Shown here in pieces: positions 1 to 8,212 of a stretch of 18,358 bases of DNA. Every line of letters starts with the position of its first letter. Position 1 is the stretch's first letter. The notes under the pieces are model-generated. The model saw nothing but the letters and a program-made list of their open reading frames with translations. It did no database searches and was not told the DNA's origin. The translations under genes and the position numbers were made by a program. This DNA comes from CAZHEV01 sp964531335 [NCBI: uncultured bacterium] (GTDB lineage: Bacteria; Eisenbacteria; RBG-16-71-46; CAZHEV01): the NCBI GenBank assembly GCA_964531335.1, contig CAZHEV010000005.1, forward strand, positions 188,379 through 206,736. Direction: 5' to 3'.

Positions 1-1
1 C

Positions 2-484
2 CTGGGAGCCGTGAACGATGCCGGTGCGGCAGGAAAAAACGGATCCCTCGAAGCGCGCATCTTCACGGCGCCCCAGGGCGCGACGATCAAATGGCTTGGG
101 GCGCCACCCGAAGGCGCACAATTTGAGACGTGGCGTCAATGGGTGCGCGAACTCGGCGGCATGAAGTACGAGCCGGACGCCGGCCAGTGGTGGTGCGCCG
201 TCGATGTGGCCGTGGGGGACAGCCTCGCGGTGATCTGCCGCAAGGGTGCAACGATCATGGTGGATATCGCGTCGCGCCGCGTCGAGTCAATCGAGGTGTT
301 GGCCGCCCAGGGTTTCGGGCCGCGCACGACCATCAAGTCGACGCGCTACGACAGCTTCGCGTTGTCGTCGCGTTCGGTTGGATTGCGCGACGGCTGGCTG
401 CGGCTCTACGTGGTGTTTGATCGGCCCGTCGATGACGTCGATCGCGTTTGGTTCAATGGCATCGTGATCGCCGCGAAGCAGTAG
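2..484 (+). CDS. C-terminal part of an unrecognised protein (5' end outside window)
   Basis: I do not recognise this protein. The reading frame is open to the left edge of the window. A GTG at 11 could be a start, but no Shine-Dalgarno is visible before it, so the gene is probably truncated by the window edge. The visible part, about 157 residues, has no signal peptide, membrane segment or motif I can name. Its alternation of short hydrophobic and charged stretches suggests a beta-rich domain, with Trp-rich spots such as QWWCAVDV. Every arginine codon I read is CGN and every isoleucine codon is ATC. The operon to its right freely uses AGG/AGA and ATA, so this gene may have a different origin or expression class. 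It converges with the biotin carrier gene; the 160 bp between them show no clear terminator. Confidence 0.6.
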   Translation: MGAVNDAGAAGKNGSLEARIFTAPQGATIKWLGAPPEGAQFETWRQWVRELGGMKYEPDAGQWWCAVDVAVGDSLAVICRKGATIMVDIASRRVESIEVLAAQGFGPRTTIKSTRYDSFALSSRSVGLRDGWLRLYVVFDRPVDDVDRVWFNGIVIAAKQ

Positions 485-644
485 GCGGGGGGATGCGCGC
501 CACGGGGGATCAATCCTGACATGCCACACAGGCCTGCCCGCTACACCACTGAGATCGCCACGCATCCCCCTATGAGTCTCCTCATCACGATTCTATTGGC
601 AGCGGCAGTCCTCTGCGGCAACTGGCCGGCGAGCAAGGGACCGG

Positions 645-1151
645 CTACTCGTCCCCTACCGGCTCGAGATCGATTAGCGGGGCGCCGAAGACCACGGAGT
701 CCCCGGCTTTGACGTGGATTTTCTTGACGCGGGCGCGACCGGAGGCCTGTACGCCGTTTTCCATCTTCATGGACTCGACGACGACCACCACCTGGCCGGA
801 CTCCACGACATCGCCTTCTTCCACCGGGACTTTCACTATGACTCCCGGCATCGTCGCCGCGACGACCGCTCCGGCCTTGAGGCTGCCACCGGCGGATCTG
901 CGGCGGGACTCCTTCTCCGGCTTCCCCAGACGATACTGGCGGCCCCTGATGAAGGTGTAGCTCGCTGCTTCGTCCTTGGCCGCATATACCAGGAAGGAAC
1001 CACCGGGAGTGGTTATCCAGAACACGTTGGGCTCTACGGCTACGACTTCGGCGCTTATCCGGTCTTCACCAAAGGTCGCCTGCCAGACGCCGTCCTTCTC
1101 CTCGACGCTGAGCTTTTCTGTCTTGTCTCCAACCAGGAATTCGAATTCCAT
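645..1151 (-). CDS. Biotin carboxyl carrier protein of an acyl-CoA carboxylase
   Basis: This is the mobile biotin carrier that takes carboxyl groups from the biotin carboxylase to the carboxyltransferase. The C-terminal biotinyl domain (about residues 96-165) contains the canonical ESMKMEN motif; the biotinylated lysine is K129. The preceding MPGVIVKVPVEEGDVV is the usual first half of the lipoyl/biotinyl hammerhead. The first ~75 residues form a separate beta-rich segment, joined by a basic linker (KPEKESRRRS). At 168 aa it matches free carriers of split carboxylases rather than fused alpha subunits. The ATG at 1151 starts 9 nt after the biotin carboxylase stop, with an AGGGG-type site just upstream. 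It is the last gene of the operon. A short GCCGG/CCGGC stem (625-645) follows the stop, but without a T-run. Confidence 0.93.
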   Translation of the reverse strand: MEFEFLVGDKTEKLSVEEKDGVWQATFGEDRISAEVVAVEPNVFWITTPGGSFLVYAAKDEAASYTFIRGRQYRLGKPEKESRRRSAGGSLKAGAVVAATMPGVIVKVPVEEGDVVESGQVVVVVESMKMENGVQASGRARVKKIHVKAGDSVVFGAPLIDLEPVGDE

Positions 1152-1160
1152 CCAGCGCCC

Positions 1161-2660
1161 CTAGTCCCCTCCCCCTATCCTCCATCTGGTGCCGCTCTTC
1201 CACGGGGAAAACGTCTCTACTTTTCCAGCTCCCGGTCTCGAGGCCGGGGCCCTCTTTTCGAGCGCGGCCGCGGCCAGTAGCGCGGCCTTCAACTCATCCC
1301 CGTCGGCCTCGGACGGCTTCCAGCCGGGAAGGTTCTCGGGAATGAAGTCGGTATGCGTGGCCCCTTCGCGAAAGGCCGGATGCTCCAGAACGTCGATCAG
1401 GAACTGCGTGTTGGTCTTTACACCGATAATGGCGTAATCGCCCAGTGCGGCGATCATTCTACTTCGGGCCTCTTCTCTAGTCTCGTCCCAGACCACGAGC
1501 TTCGACAGTATGGGATCGTAGTGTACCGGCACTTCGCAGCCGCTCCAGATCCCCGTGTCGCAACGGATGCCCGGGCCGTCCGGCTCTCTGACAAAGAGGA
1601 TCTTGCCGGCGCTGGGCAGGAAGTTGTTCTCGGGGTCCTCGGCGTAGATACGGCACTCTATCGCGTGGCCACGCTGCCTCAGATCGTTTTGTTTGAAGGA
1701 GAGCTTTTCGCCCGACGCCACCCTTATCTGCTGCTTGACCAGGTCCACGCCGACCACGGCCTCGGTGATAGGATGCTCGACCTGGACCCTCGCGTTGACT
1801 TCCAGGAAATAGAACTCCCCGCTCGCGTCCAGCAAGAACTCCACAGTCCCCGCGTTCGTGTAGCCCACGGTCTGCGCGACCTTGACCGCGACCTCTCCCA
1901 TCATCCGGCGCAGCTCGGAATCGAGGGCGACCGAAGGAGTCTCTTCCACTATCTTCTGATACCTGCGCTGTATCGAGCATTCTCTCTCGAATAGATGCAC
2001 GACGTTTCCGTGCGAATCAGCCAGCACTTGAAACTCTATGTGGCGCGGGCGCTCTATGTATTTCTCCAGGTAGATGGTGTCGTCACCGAAAGCCGCCTTC
2101 GCCTCACGCATGCAGGCGTCGAGTGAGTCCTTCAGCTCCGCGGCGTCGCGTATTATCCTCATCCCTTTGCCGCCTCCGCCGGCGGCGGCCTTCACCAGGA
2201 CGGGAAGGCCCATCAACCCGGCCTCCTTCGCCAAAACTGCCACATCGGTGCTGCCGCCGGTCATACCGGGGATCACCGGCACGCCCGCCTTGATCATCGT
2301 CTTCCTCGACTGGACCTTGTTCCCGAGAAGCGCCATCGCCTCGGGGCCGGGCCCGATGAAGGTGATGCCCTTCTCTCCGCAACGTCCGGCCAACTCGGGA
2401 TTCTCGGCGAGGAAGCCGTAGCCGGGGTGTATCGCGTCCGCGCCCTTCTCCTCGGCGCCCGCCATGATCTTGTCTATATTCAAGTAGCTCTCGAGCGGAG
2501 GCGGGGGACCGATGCAAAGGGCCTCGTCAGCGAAGCGCACGTGGAGGCTCTCCTTGTCGCAGGTGGAATAAACGGCGACCGTGGGAATGCCCATCTCGCG
2601 GCAGGCCTTCATCACCCTCAGAGCTATCTCGCCCCTATTTGCCACAAGGATCTTTTTCAT
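1161..2660 (-). CDS. accC: Acyl-CoA carboxylase, biotin carboxylase subunit
   Basis: The enzyme carboxylates carrier-bound biotin using ATP and bicarbonate. The N-terminus MKKILVANRGEIALRVMKA is the family signature. The glycine-rich ATP-grasp loop GGGGKGM lies at residues 161-167. The catalytic segment EVNARVQVEHPITE starts at residue 287 and supplies the Glu, Asn, Arg, Gln and Val/Glu residues of the family. The length of 499 aa fits a stand-alone biotin carboxylase with no fused biotinyl domain. I chose the ATG at 2660 over an in-frame upstream start because it begins exactly at the conserved N-terminus and has a GAGAGG site a few bases upstream. The gene sits between the crotonase and the biotin carrier. 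By context it probably serves a methylcrotonyl-CoA-type carboxylase; the subunit itself cannot show the acyl substrate. Confidence 0.95.
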   Translation of the reverse strand: MKKILVANRGEIALRVMKACREMGIPTVAVYSTCDKESLHVRFADEALCIGPPPPLESYLNIDKIMAGAEEKGADAIHPGYGFLAENPELAGRCGEKGITFIGPGPEAMALLGNKVQSRKTMIKAGVPVIPGMTGGSTDVAVLAKEAGLMGLPVLVKAAAGGGGKGMRIIRDAAELKDSLDACMREAKAAFGDDTIYLEKYIERPRHIEFQVLADSHGNVVHLFERECSIQRRYQKIVEETPSVALDSELRRMMGEVAVKVAQTVGYTNAGTVEFLLDASGEFYFLEVNARVQVEHPITEAVVGVDLVKQQIRVASGEKLSFKQNDLRQRGHAIECRIYAEDPENNFLPSAGKILFVREPDGPGIRCDTGIWSGCEVPVHYDPILSKLVVWDETREEARSRMIAALGDYAIIGVKTNTQFLIDVLEHPAFREGATHTDFIPENLPGWKPSEADGDELKAALLAAAALEKRAPASRPGAGKVETFSPWKSGTRWRIGGGD

Positions 2661-2731
2661 TGTCCTCTCGACACTGGGATTGAATCGATCTCTAGTCCAA
2701 CGCTCAGCGCCCCGCTTGAACCTCGAGCGTC

Positions 2732-3529
2732 TCACTTCTTCGCCGCCCAGGAGGGTTTGCGCTTTTCAAGAAACGCCTTCATTCCCTCCTGCCCCTCCTC
2801 GCTCATCCTGAGACGGGCCAGCTCGTCGGCCGTGAACGTCTTCGCCTCCTCGAGGCTCATGGCCGGGACTTCTCTGAGCAGCTTCTTGCATACGGCGATC
2901 GCGCCCGGCCCGCTGGAGATGAGCCTGTCGACCAGCGACTCGACCGCGCTCTCCAGCTCCTCGGGCTCCACCACGGCGTTTACCAGGCCGACCCGGAAAG
3001 CCTCATGCGCGTCTATCCTTTCGCCCGTGAGCATCAGGCGCCTGCAAGCCGCCTCGCCCGCCTTCTTGATCACGTAGGGCGATATGCACGCCGGCACCAG
3101 CCCCAGCTTCACCTCGCTAAGGCTGAACCTTGCGTTCGTGGAGGCGACCGCGATGTCGGTTGTGGAAACGAAGCCCATTCCGCCGCCTATGGTGGCCCCG
3201 TTTATCATCGCGACGGTGGGCAAATGGAGCGAGTACAGCGCGTACATCATCTCGGCGAGCTTCAGGGACTCCCCGTAGTTCTCCTCGAAGGAGAAGTCCA
3301 TCACCTTCTTCATCCAGTTGACGTCGGCCCCGGCGCAGAAGCTCTTGCCCTCGCCGGTGAGCACCACGACACGGACGTCCGAGGGCCGCTCCAGGGTCCG
3401 AAGGACGTCCAGCATCTCGGCTATCATGTCGTTGTTGAAGGCGTTGTGTACCTCGGGCCTGCTGAAGACGATCCTGGCGACCGGCCCCTCCGCCTCGCAA
3501 CGAATGGTCTTGTAGTCGCTTCTGAACAC
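2732..3529 (-). CDS. liuC: Enoyl-CoA hydratase family protein, probably 3-methylglutaconyl-CoA hydratase
   Basis: A crotonase-fold enzyme expected to interconvert 3-methylglutaconyl-CoA and HMG-CoA. The oxyanion-hole segments are SFCAGADVNWMKK and GATIGGGMGF. The run LSEVKLGLVPACISPYVI closely resembles bacterial methylglutaconyl-CoA hydratases (LiuC). The catalytic Glu of LSEV is residue 139; the second Glu of classical hydratases (GGGxE) is replaced by Gly, which from memory is also seen in bacterial LiuC proteins. The start is uncertain: the frame extends to a TTG at 3631, but the family begins near FRSDYKTIRC. I prefer the GTG at 3529 (265 aa), preceded by GGTGGGG; GTG 3535 is an alternative. 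It lies between the carboxyltransferase and biotin carboxylase genes, which supports the assignment. Another short-chain enoyl-CoA substrate is possible. Confidence 0.82.
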   Translation of the reverse strand: MFRSDYKTIRCEAEGPVARIVFSRPEVHNAFNNDMIAEMLDVLRTLERPSDVRVVVLTGEGKSFCAGADVNWMKKVMDFSFEENYGESLKLAEMMYALYSLHLPTVAMINGATIGGGMGFVSTTDIAVASTNARFSLSEVKLGLVPACISPYVIKKAGEAACRRLMLTGERIDAHEAFRVGLVNAVVEPEELESAVESLVDRLISSGPGAIAVCKKLLREVPAMSLEEAKTFTADELARLRMSEEGQEGMKAFLEKRKPSWAAKK

Positions 3530-3635
3530 CGCCACCCCACCGGGGCCGAAAGGATCGGCCCGCTCTGCTGTCAAAGCGCGGCTTCCGCGGCCGGGCCCGG
3601 CCGGCCCGAATGCCGTGGGACCCCCGTCCAAACCG

Positions 3636-5243
3636 TCACATTCTGAAAACGCCGAACTTGTGCTCCGGTATCGGAGCGTTCAAGGCCATGGAGATCCCCA
3701 GGGCAAGACACATCCGCGTGTCCAGGGGGTCTATTATCCCGTCGTCCCAGAGCCTCGCGGAGGTGAAATAGGCGCTGCCCTCCTCCTCGTACTTCTTGAG
3801 GATGGGCTTTTTCATCTGCTCCTGCTCCTCCTCCGAAAGCACCTTGCCCTTCTTCTTGAGAGCATCGGTCTTGACCCGGACGAGCACGCTCGCGGCCTGC
3901 TCGCCTCCCATCACGCATGTCTTCGCCGTGGGCCACGACCACAGGAGCCTGGCGTTGTAGGCCCTGCCGCACATGGCGTAGTTGCCGGCTCCATTGGAGG
4001 CCCCTACGACGACCGTGAACTTCGGCACGTTGGCGTTTGCCACGGCGTGGACGAGCTTGGCGCCGTCTTTGGCGATCCCGCCGTGCTCGTATTCCCTGCC
4101 CACGATAAAGCCCGTGATATTCTGCATGAAGATAATGGGGATCTTCCTGACGGAGCACATCGATACGAAGTGAGCTCCCTTGAGCGAGCTCTCGGAGAAC
4201 AGGACACCGTTGTTCGCGAGTATCCCCACGGGATAGCCCATTATCCTGGCGAAACCGCAGACCAGGGTCGTCCCGTAGAGCTCCTTGAACTCGTGGAACC
4301 TGCTTCCGTCGACAATTCGCGCGATTACCTCCCGCATGTCGAACTGCCTTCTCAGATCCTTCGGTACGATCCCGTAGATCTCCTCGGGGTCGTATATCGG
4401 GTCCTCCGGCTCCTCGGTGCCCAATCTGGTCTTCTCGGGCTGATTGATGCTCTCCAGGATGTTTCTGGCGAGCTCGATCGCGTGATCGTCATCGTTGGCG
4501 TAGTGATCACTCACCCCCGATATCCTGCAGTGCACGTCCGCCCCGCCGAGCTCCTCGTCTGTGACGTCCTCGCCGGTGGCGGCCTTCACGAGCGGAGGGC
4601 CTCCGATGAAGATCGTCCCCTGGCGCCGCACAATGACGGTCTCGTCGCTCATTGCCGGCACGTAAGCGCCACCGGCCGTGCAGGAGCCGAGCACCACCGA
4701 TATCTGGGGGACGCCCATGGCGGACAGGACAGCCTGGTTGTTGAAGATGCGACCGAAGTGATACTTGTCGCCGAAGGTCCCCGATTGCAGCGGGAGAAAG
4801 ATGCCACCCGAATCCACGAGGTAGACGCAGGGCAGCCGGTTGTCGTAGGCGATCTCCTGAGCCTTGACGTGCTTCTTTATGGTCATCGGGAAGTAGGTGC
4901 CGCCCTTGACGGTCGCGTCGTTGGCGACCACCAGGACCTCCCGGCCGTGCACCACCCCGACCCCCGTCACCACGCCTGCCGAGGGGGCCTCGTTGTCGTA
5001 CATGTCGTAAGCGGCCAGCGTGCTGAATTCCAGAAAGGGCGAGTTCTTGTCGAAGAGGAGATCCAACCTCTCCCTTGCCGTGAGCTTGCCTCTTTCCTTG
5101 TGCTTTTCCAGAGCGCTCGGAGGGCCGCCCTTTTTCACCTGCTCGAGCCTGCGCTTGAGCTCGGCGACCAGCCCCTCCATGTGCGCCTTGTTCTCCTGGA
5201 ACTCCTCGCTGTTCGGATCGACCTTCGATTCAATCTCGTACAT
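3636..5243 (-). CDS. mccB: Acyl-CoA carboxylase carboxyltransferase subunit, methylcrotonyl-CoA carboxylase beta type
   Basis: This subunit transfers carboxyl from biotin to an acyl-CoA. Its 535 aa contain the paired N- and C-terminal crotonase-fold carboxyltransferase domains. Runs such as [54 protein letters not shown] and [17 protein letters not shown] are those of methylcrotonyl-CoA carboxylase beta rather than propionyl- or acetyl-CoA carboxylase. One deviation is SGGIFLPLQ, where the family typically has SGGANLPRQ, so the substrate could be a related branched enoyl-CoA. The ATG at 5243 follows an AAAGGTG site by about 8 nt. The carboxylase is a split type: biotin carboxylase and carrier are separate downstream genes, with the hydratase gene between. 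Presence of the hydratase supports 3-methylcrotonyl-CoA to 3-methylglutaconyl-CoA chemistry. Confidence 0.9.
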   Translation of the reverse strand: MYEIESKVDPNSEEFQENKAHMEGLVAELKRRLEQVKKGGPPSALEKHKERGKLTARERLDLLFDKNSPFLEFSTLAAYDMYDNEAPSAGVVTGVGVVHGREVLVVANDATVKGGTYFPMTIKKHVKAQEIAYDNRLPCVYLVDSGGIFLPLQSGTFGDKYHFGRIFNNQAVLSAMGVPQISVVLGSCTAGGAYVPAMSDETVIVRRQGTIFIGGPPLVKAATGEDVTDEELGGADVHCRISGVSDHYANDDDHAIELARNILESINQPEKTRLGTEEPEDPIYDPEEIYGIVPKDLRRQFDMREVIARIVDGSRFHEFKELYGTTLVCGFARIMGYPVGILANNGVLFSESSLKGAHFVSMCSVRKIPIIFMQNITGFIVGREYEHGGIAKDGAKLVHAVANANVPKFTVVVGASNGAGNYAMCGRAYNARLLWSWPTAKTCVMGGEQAASVLVRVKTDALKKKGKVLSEEEQEQMKKPILKKYEEEGSAYFTSARLWDDGIIDPLDTRMCLALGISMALNAPIPEHKFGVFRM

Positions 5244-5303
5244 GTTTCATGCACCTTTGACGGCTCAGGAGGGCTTCAGGGGGCAAAAGCCCCCGCCAAT
5301 CAT

Positions 5304-5696
5304 CTAGGCCGAGGGAACGCACTTATAGCCGTAACATATCACCCCGGAGTGGCCGTCCTCCTGGATCCGACGGAACTCTATCCTTACCTTCTGTCCTATC
5401 TCGATGTCATCGAGAGGACAGTCGACTATCTGCGCCGTGATCTTCGCGCCCCCGTCCAGCTCGACTATCCCGACGGCGTACGGGGTCTGGTCGCCGAACT
5501 GAGGGGGAGCGACATGTATCACTGTGAAGGTCCGAACGACTCCCTGGTCGGACAGTTTTACCGTTTCGGACTCGGCGCTCCCGCACTTGGGGCACTTGCT
5601 CCTCGGCGGGAAGCTGATCTTTCCACAGCCTGCGCACTTGCCCGCCTCGAGGCGGTATCTCTGTGGAATCTCTCGCCAATAGCGCGACGGAAACAT
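5304..5696 (-). CDS. DUF35 zinc-ribbon/OB-fold acyl-CoA-associated protein
   Basis: A small scaffold protein (130 aa). A rubredoxin-like zinc ribbon with C21, C24, C35 and C38 (CAGC and CPKC knuckles) is followed by an OB-fold domain (about residues 48-125). In archaea, DUF35 proteins bridge acetoacetyl-CoA thiolase and HMG-CoA synthase into one complex that passes acetoacetyl-CoA directly between the two active sites. The gene follows the thiolase with stop and start fused as TAATG (1-nt overlap), so the two are probably translationally coupled and made in equal amounts. The gap of 60 nt to the carboxyltransferase holds a GGGGGC-AAAA-GCCCCC hairpin (5279-5294) with no T-run. Catalytic activity of its own is not expected. 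Confidence 0.9.
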   Translation of the reverse strand: MFPSRYWREIPQRYRLEAGKCAGCGKISFPPRSKCPKCGSAESETVKLSDQGVVRTFTVIHVAPPQFGDQTPYAVGIVELDGGAKITAQIVDCPLDDIEIGQKVRIEFRRIQEDGHSGVICYGYKCVPSA

Positions 5697-6853
5697 TACA
5701 CCACCTCCAGTATGTGAACCACGGCGCTGCCGCCGCTGCCACCCATGTTCTGCGTGAGCGCTCTCTTGGCGCCTTCCACCTGTCTCTTGCCCGATTCGCC
5801 CCTGAGCTGCTCGATCACCTCAACGATTTGAGCGACGCCGGTCGCCCCGACCGGATGCCCCTTGGACTTCAGGCCACCGCTCGTGTTGACGGGAACACGG
5901 CCTCCCAGCGCCGTCTCCCCGTTCTTGGCGAGGTCTCCGCCCTTGCCTCTGTCCGCGAAGCCCAGAGCTTCGAGCACGCAGATCTCGGCGATCGAGAAAC
6001 AATCATGCACCTCGGCGAGGTCTATGTCCGAAGGGCCGACCCCCGCCATCTTGAAGGCGGCCTCGGCGGCTCTCTTGGTGGCCGCGAAGTCGGTGAGGTC
6101 CTCCCTATCGTGGAGCGCGATGGTGTCCGTCGAGTGGCCGCTGCCGATCACCTTGACTACCGGCTTCTGCGTCAGCTTCTTCGCCATGTCCAGCGGGCAC
6201 AGCACGGCCGCCGCCGCCCCGTCGGTTATCGGCGAGCAATCCAGAATACGAAGTGGGTCCGCCACCCGGGTGGACTCGAGAACCGCCTCCAGCGTTATCT
6301 CGAACGAGTACTGGGCCTTGGGGTTCATCGCGCCATGCCTGTGGTTCTTTACGGAGACATGTGCCATCTGCTCCCTGGTGCCCCCGAACTGGTGCATGTA
6401 AGCCCTCGCCACCATCGCATAGAGCCCGGGGAAGGTAACCCCGTGATAGACCTCGTACTCCTGGTCGGCGGCCGTCGCCAGAGCGTAGGTCGCCTCTCCT
6501 CCGTCCACGTCGGTCATCTTCTCCACGCCGCCCACCAGGACTATGTCGTTCATCCCCGAGGCCACGTCCATGAGCCCCTGCCTGAAAGCCACTCCGCCCG
6601 ACGCGCAGGCCGACTCCACCCGGCACGCGGGTATGGAAGCCACTCCCAGGTAGTCCGCAAGCATCGAGGCAAGATGCTCCTGCCCCACGAAGAGCCCGCC
6701 GCTCATGCACCCGACGTACATCGAGTCGATCTTGTCAACGCCGGAATCAGCAATCGCGTCCGAAGCTGCGTCAACGAAGATCTGTCTCAGGGACTTCTTC
6801 CACAGCTCCCCGCATTCACTCATTCCCACGCCTATAACCGCTACGTCACGCAT
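5696..6853 (-). CDS. Thiolase, SCP-x-like acetyl-CoA acetyltransferase (archaeal HMG-CoA synthase partner type)
   Basis: The expected reaction is condensation of two acetyl-CoA to acetoacetyl-CoA or its reversal. All thiolase elements are visible: nucleophilic C83 in ESACASGG, H283 and C285 in the HDCFSIAE block typical of the SCP-x/archaeal subgroup, and H333 in GHPVGATG. The length is 385 aa. The start is the ATG at 6853, where family homology begins ([12 protein letters not shown]); GGAGG lies 7 nt before it. An in-frame upstream extension overlaps the HMG-CoA synthase gene and is rejected. The gene lies 22 nt after HMG-CoA synthase and overlaps the DUF35 gene by one base. This order is that of the archaeal mevalonate-pathway complex. 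A role in beta-oxidation of longer acyl-CoAs cannot be ruled out by sequence alone. Confidence 0.92.
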   Translation of the reverse strand: MRDVAVIGVGMSECGELWKKSLRQIFVDAASDAIADSGVDKIDSMYVGCMSGGLFVGQEHLASMLADYLGVASIPACRVESACASGGVAFRQGLMDVASGMNDIVLVGGVEKMTDVDGGEATYALATAADQEYEVYHGVTFPGLYAMVARAYMHQFGGTREQMAHVSVKNHRHGAMNPKAQYSFEITLEAVLESTRVADPLRILDCSPITDGAAAAVLCPLDMAKKLTQKPVVKVIGSGHSTDTIALHDREDLTDFAATKRAAEAAFKMAGVGPSDIDLAEVHDCFSIAEICVLEALGFADRGKGGDLAKNGETALGGRVPVNTSGGLKSKGHPVGATGVAQIVEVIEQLRGESGKRQVEGAKRALTQNMGGSGGSAVVHILEVV

Positions 6854-6875
6854 AACAACCTCCACGCTATCGCTA

Positions 6876-7919
6876 CTATTCCGCCTTGCGTATTTTTCGC
6901 CTGAACTTGGCGTACTCGCCGTATTCGATGTAGGACGCCTTTTCGAGCTGCTCCCGGGTCTTGGGGGCAAGGTCCCGCGCCTTCTCGACGCCCTCCGTCA
7001 CCTCGAAGACGAAACCATCGCTTCCGGCTCCCGAGCCGAAGGACGTCATTAGGATCCGGTCTCCCGGCTTTGCCACGTCCAGAATCGCCGTCAGGCCCAT
7101 GGGAGAGGAGCCCGAGTAGGTGTTGCCCAGAGTGGGACACAGCCAACCGTCCTCGAGCTGCTCCTTCTTGAAGCCGAGCATCTTTCCAACTCTCATGGGA
7201 AACTTGCCGTTGGGCTGATGGAAGACGGCGTAGGCGAAGTCCTGGGGCTTCATGCTCACCTTCTCCATTATCTGGCTCGCGGCGGTCGTAACGTGCTTGA
7301 AATAAGCCTGGTCGCCCGTGAAGCGGCCGCCGTGTCGCGGGTAGTACATGTATTCCCTTCGCCAGAAATCGGCCGTGTCGGTCATGAAAGTATGTGTGGC
7401 GATCACCTTGGCGACCCCGTCTTCTTTGCCGAAAACAAACGCGGCCCCACCCGCGGCCGCGGAGTACTCGAGCGCGTCGCCCGGCGCTCCCTGTGAGGTG
7501 TCGGCTCCGATCGCCAGGCCGTACTTGACGCTCCCGGCGTCCACGAGCCCAATGCAAACGAACATCGCCTCGCTTCCGGCCTTGCACGCGAACTCGAAAT
7601 CCGCACAGTGAATGTTACGGGTGGTCCCGATGGCCTCCGAGACGGCGGTTCCGCTCGGCTTCACGGCGTAGGGGTGTGACTCGGAGCCGACGTACACGGC
7701 CTCTATTAGGAAGGGGTCGATCCCGGAGCGCTTGACCGCGTTCCTCGCGGCCTCCACCGAGATCGTTATGGTGTCCTGGTCCGGGGTGGGCACGGACTTC
7801 TCCCGAAGCATCAATCCCTTCTTGTAACTCTCGGCATCGGCCCCCCAGACCTTCGCGATCTCCTCTACCTTTATGCGATGCAAGGGCACATACGCCCCAT
7901 AACCTACTATTCCAGCCAT
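6876..7919 (-). CDS. Hydroxymethylglutaryl-CoA synthase, archaeal type
   Basis: Condenses acetyl-CoA with acetoacetyl-CoA to HMG-CoA. The protein has 347 aa, the short form typical of archaea, rather than the longer eukaryotic or MvaS form. The catalytic triad is in place: E80 in [15 protein letters not shown]112 in [12 protein letters not shown] and H234 in FHQPNGKFP, almost the same numbering as characterised HMG-CoA synthases. The C-terminal [14 protein letters not shown] block is also conserved. The ATG at 7919 is preceded by AAGGAGGA at ideal spacing. It is the first gene of the seven-gene operon; its promoter is predicted at 8183-8212. A ketoacyl-ACP-synthase-III-like role is conceivable, but the specific [10 protein letters not shown] motif and the thiolase/DUF35 neighbours make HMG-CoA synthase the clear choice. 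Confidence 0.93.
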   Translation of the reverse strand: MAGIVGYGAYVPLHRIKVEEIAKVWGADAESYKKGLMLREKSVPTPDQDTITISVEAARNAVKRSGIDPFLIEAVYVGSESHPYAVKPSGTAVSEAIGTTRNIHCADFEFACKAGSEAMFVCIGLVDAGSVKYGLAIGADTSQGAPGDALEYSAAAGGAAFVFGKEDGVAKVIATHTFMTDTADFWRREYMYYPRHGGRFTGDQAYFKHVTTAASQIMEKVSMKPQDFAYAVFHQPNGKFPMRVGKMLGFKKEQLEDGWLCPTLGNTYSGSSPMGLTAILDVAKPGDRILMTSFGSGAGSDGFVFEVTEGVEKARDLAPKTREQLEKASYIEYGEYAKFRRKIRKAE

Positions 7920-8182
7920 AACTTCCTCCTTCCAAATGCCGCGCAAGCACAGAACAACCACGTGCCGGGACGGCGACCGCAAGGCACTTTCGCCCAGCTC
8001 GGTGCCCATGCCTGCGGAGACTGGCATTCAGAGTCTAGCGACTCGGCTGTGCTCGTGATAACCCCTCCGGGGGGCAGATCTCGATTGGCCCGAACATAAT
8101 GAGCCCTGGAGGAGATTCGAGCCTCCGGGGATGACAGCGCCCGCTTCACGCAAAAACTCATATCCTCTCGGGCGCAGATCGG
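7920..8182 (-). promoter_or_regulatory. Long 5' leader of the HMG-CoA synthase operon
   Basis: About 255 nt separate the predicted transcription start (near 8176) from the HMG-CoA synthase ATG. Visible structure includes a CCCC/GGGG hairpin around 8061-8074 and a GGCAC/GTGCC pair near 7983-8005. An 84-codon frame (8161 to 7907) starts with ATG just after GAGAGG and ends 13 nt inside the HMG-CoA synthase gene; its translation does not look like a known protein. I recognise no riboswitch consensus. The leader may be a regulatory RNA region or simply untranslated. Confidence 0.35.
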
Positions 8183-8212
8183 ATCATAGCATCATCTTGC
8201 GCCGGATGTCAA
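8183..8212 (-). promoter_or_regulatory. Sigma70-type promoter of the HMG-CoA/carboxylase operon
   Basis: Read on the minus strand, a perfect TTGACA (8212-8207) is followed after 18 bp by TATGAT (8188-8183), five of six matches to the -10 consensus. It lies upstream of the first operon gene with no other gene between, so it is the best promoter for all seven genes. No operator-like repeat was seen around it. Confidence 0.55.

Noticed and set aside
521-712. Small plus-strand frame containing MSLLITILLAAAVLCGNW
   Set aside because: It looks like a membrane segment, but there is no Shine-Dalgarno before either ATG, and the second half runs antisense through the end of the biotin carrier gene into Arg/Pro-rich residues.
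5279-5294. GGGGGC-AAAA-GCCCCC hairpin between DUF35 and carboxyltransferase genes as a terminator
   Set aside because: No T-run follows on the minus strand and the operon continues after 35 nt; at most it tunes expression.
3615-5717. Very long plus-strand open frame opposite the carboxyltransferase, DUF35 and thiolase genes (also 9229-11568 opposite the peptidase and 12745-14775 opposite the activase)
   Set aside because: These mirror real genes whose GC-rich third positions remove stops from the opposite strand. They have no ribosome site or recognisable domains, and their residues are Arg/Val/His-rich as expected of antisense reading.
8101-8130. tRNA T-arm-like GGAGGCTCGAATCTCC on the minus strand
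   Set aside because: The stem pairs for only four bases, T54 is C, and no matching acceptor, D or anticodon arms are found around it.
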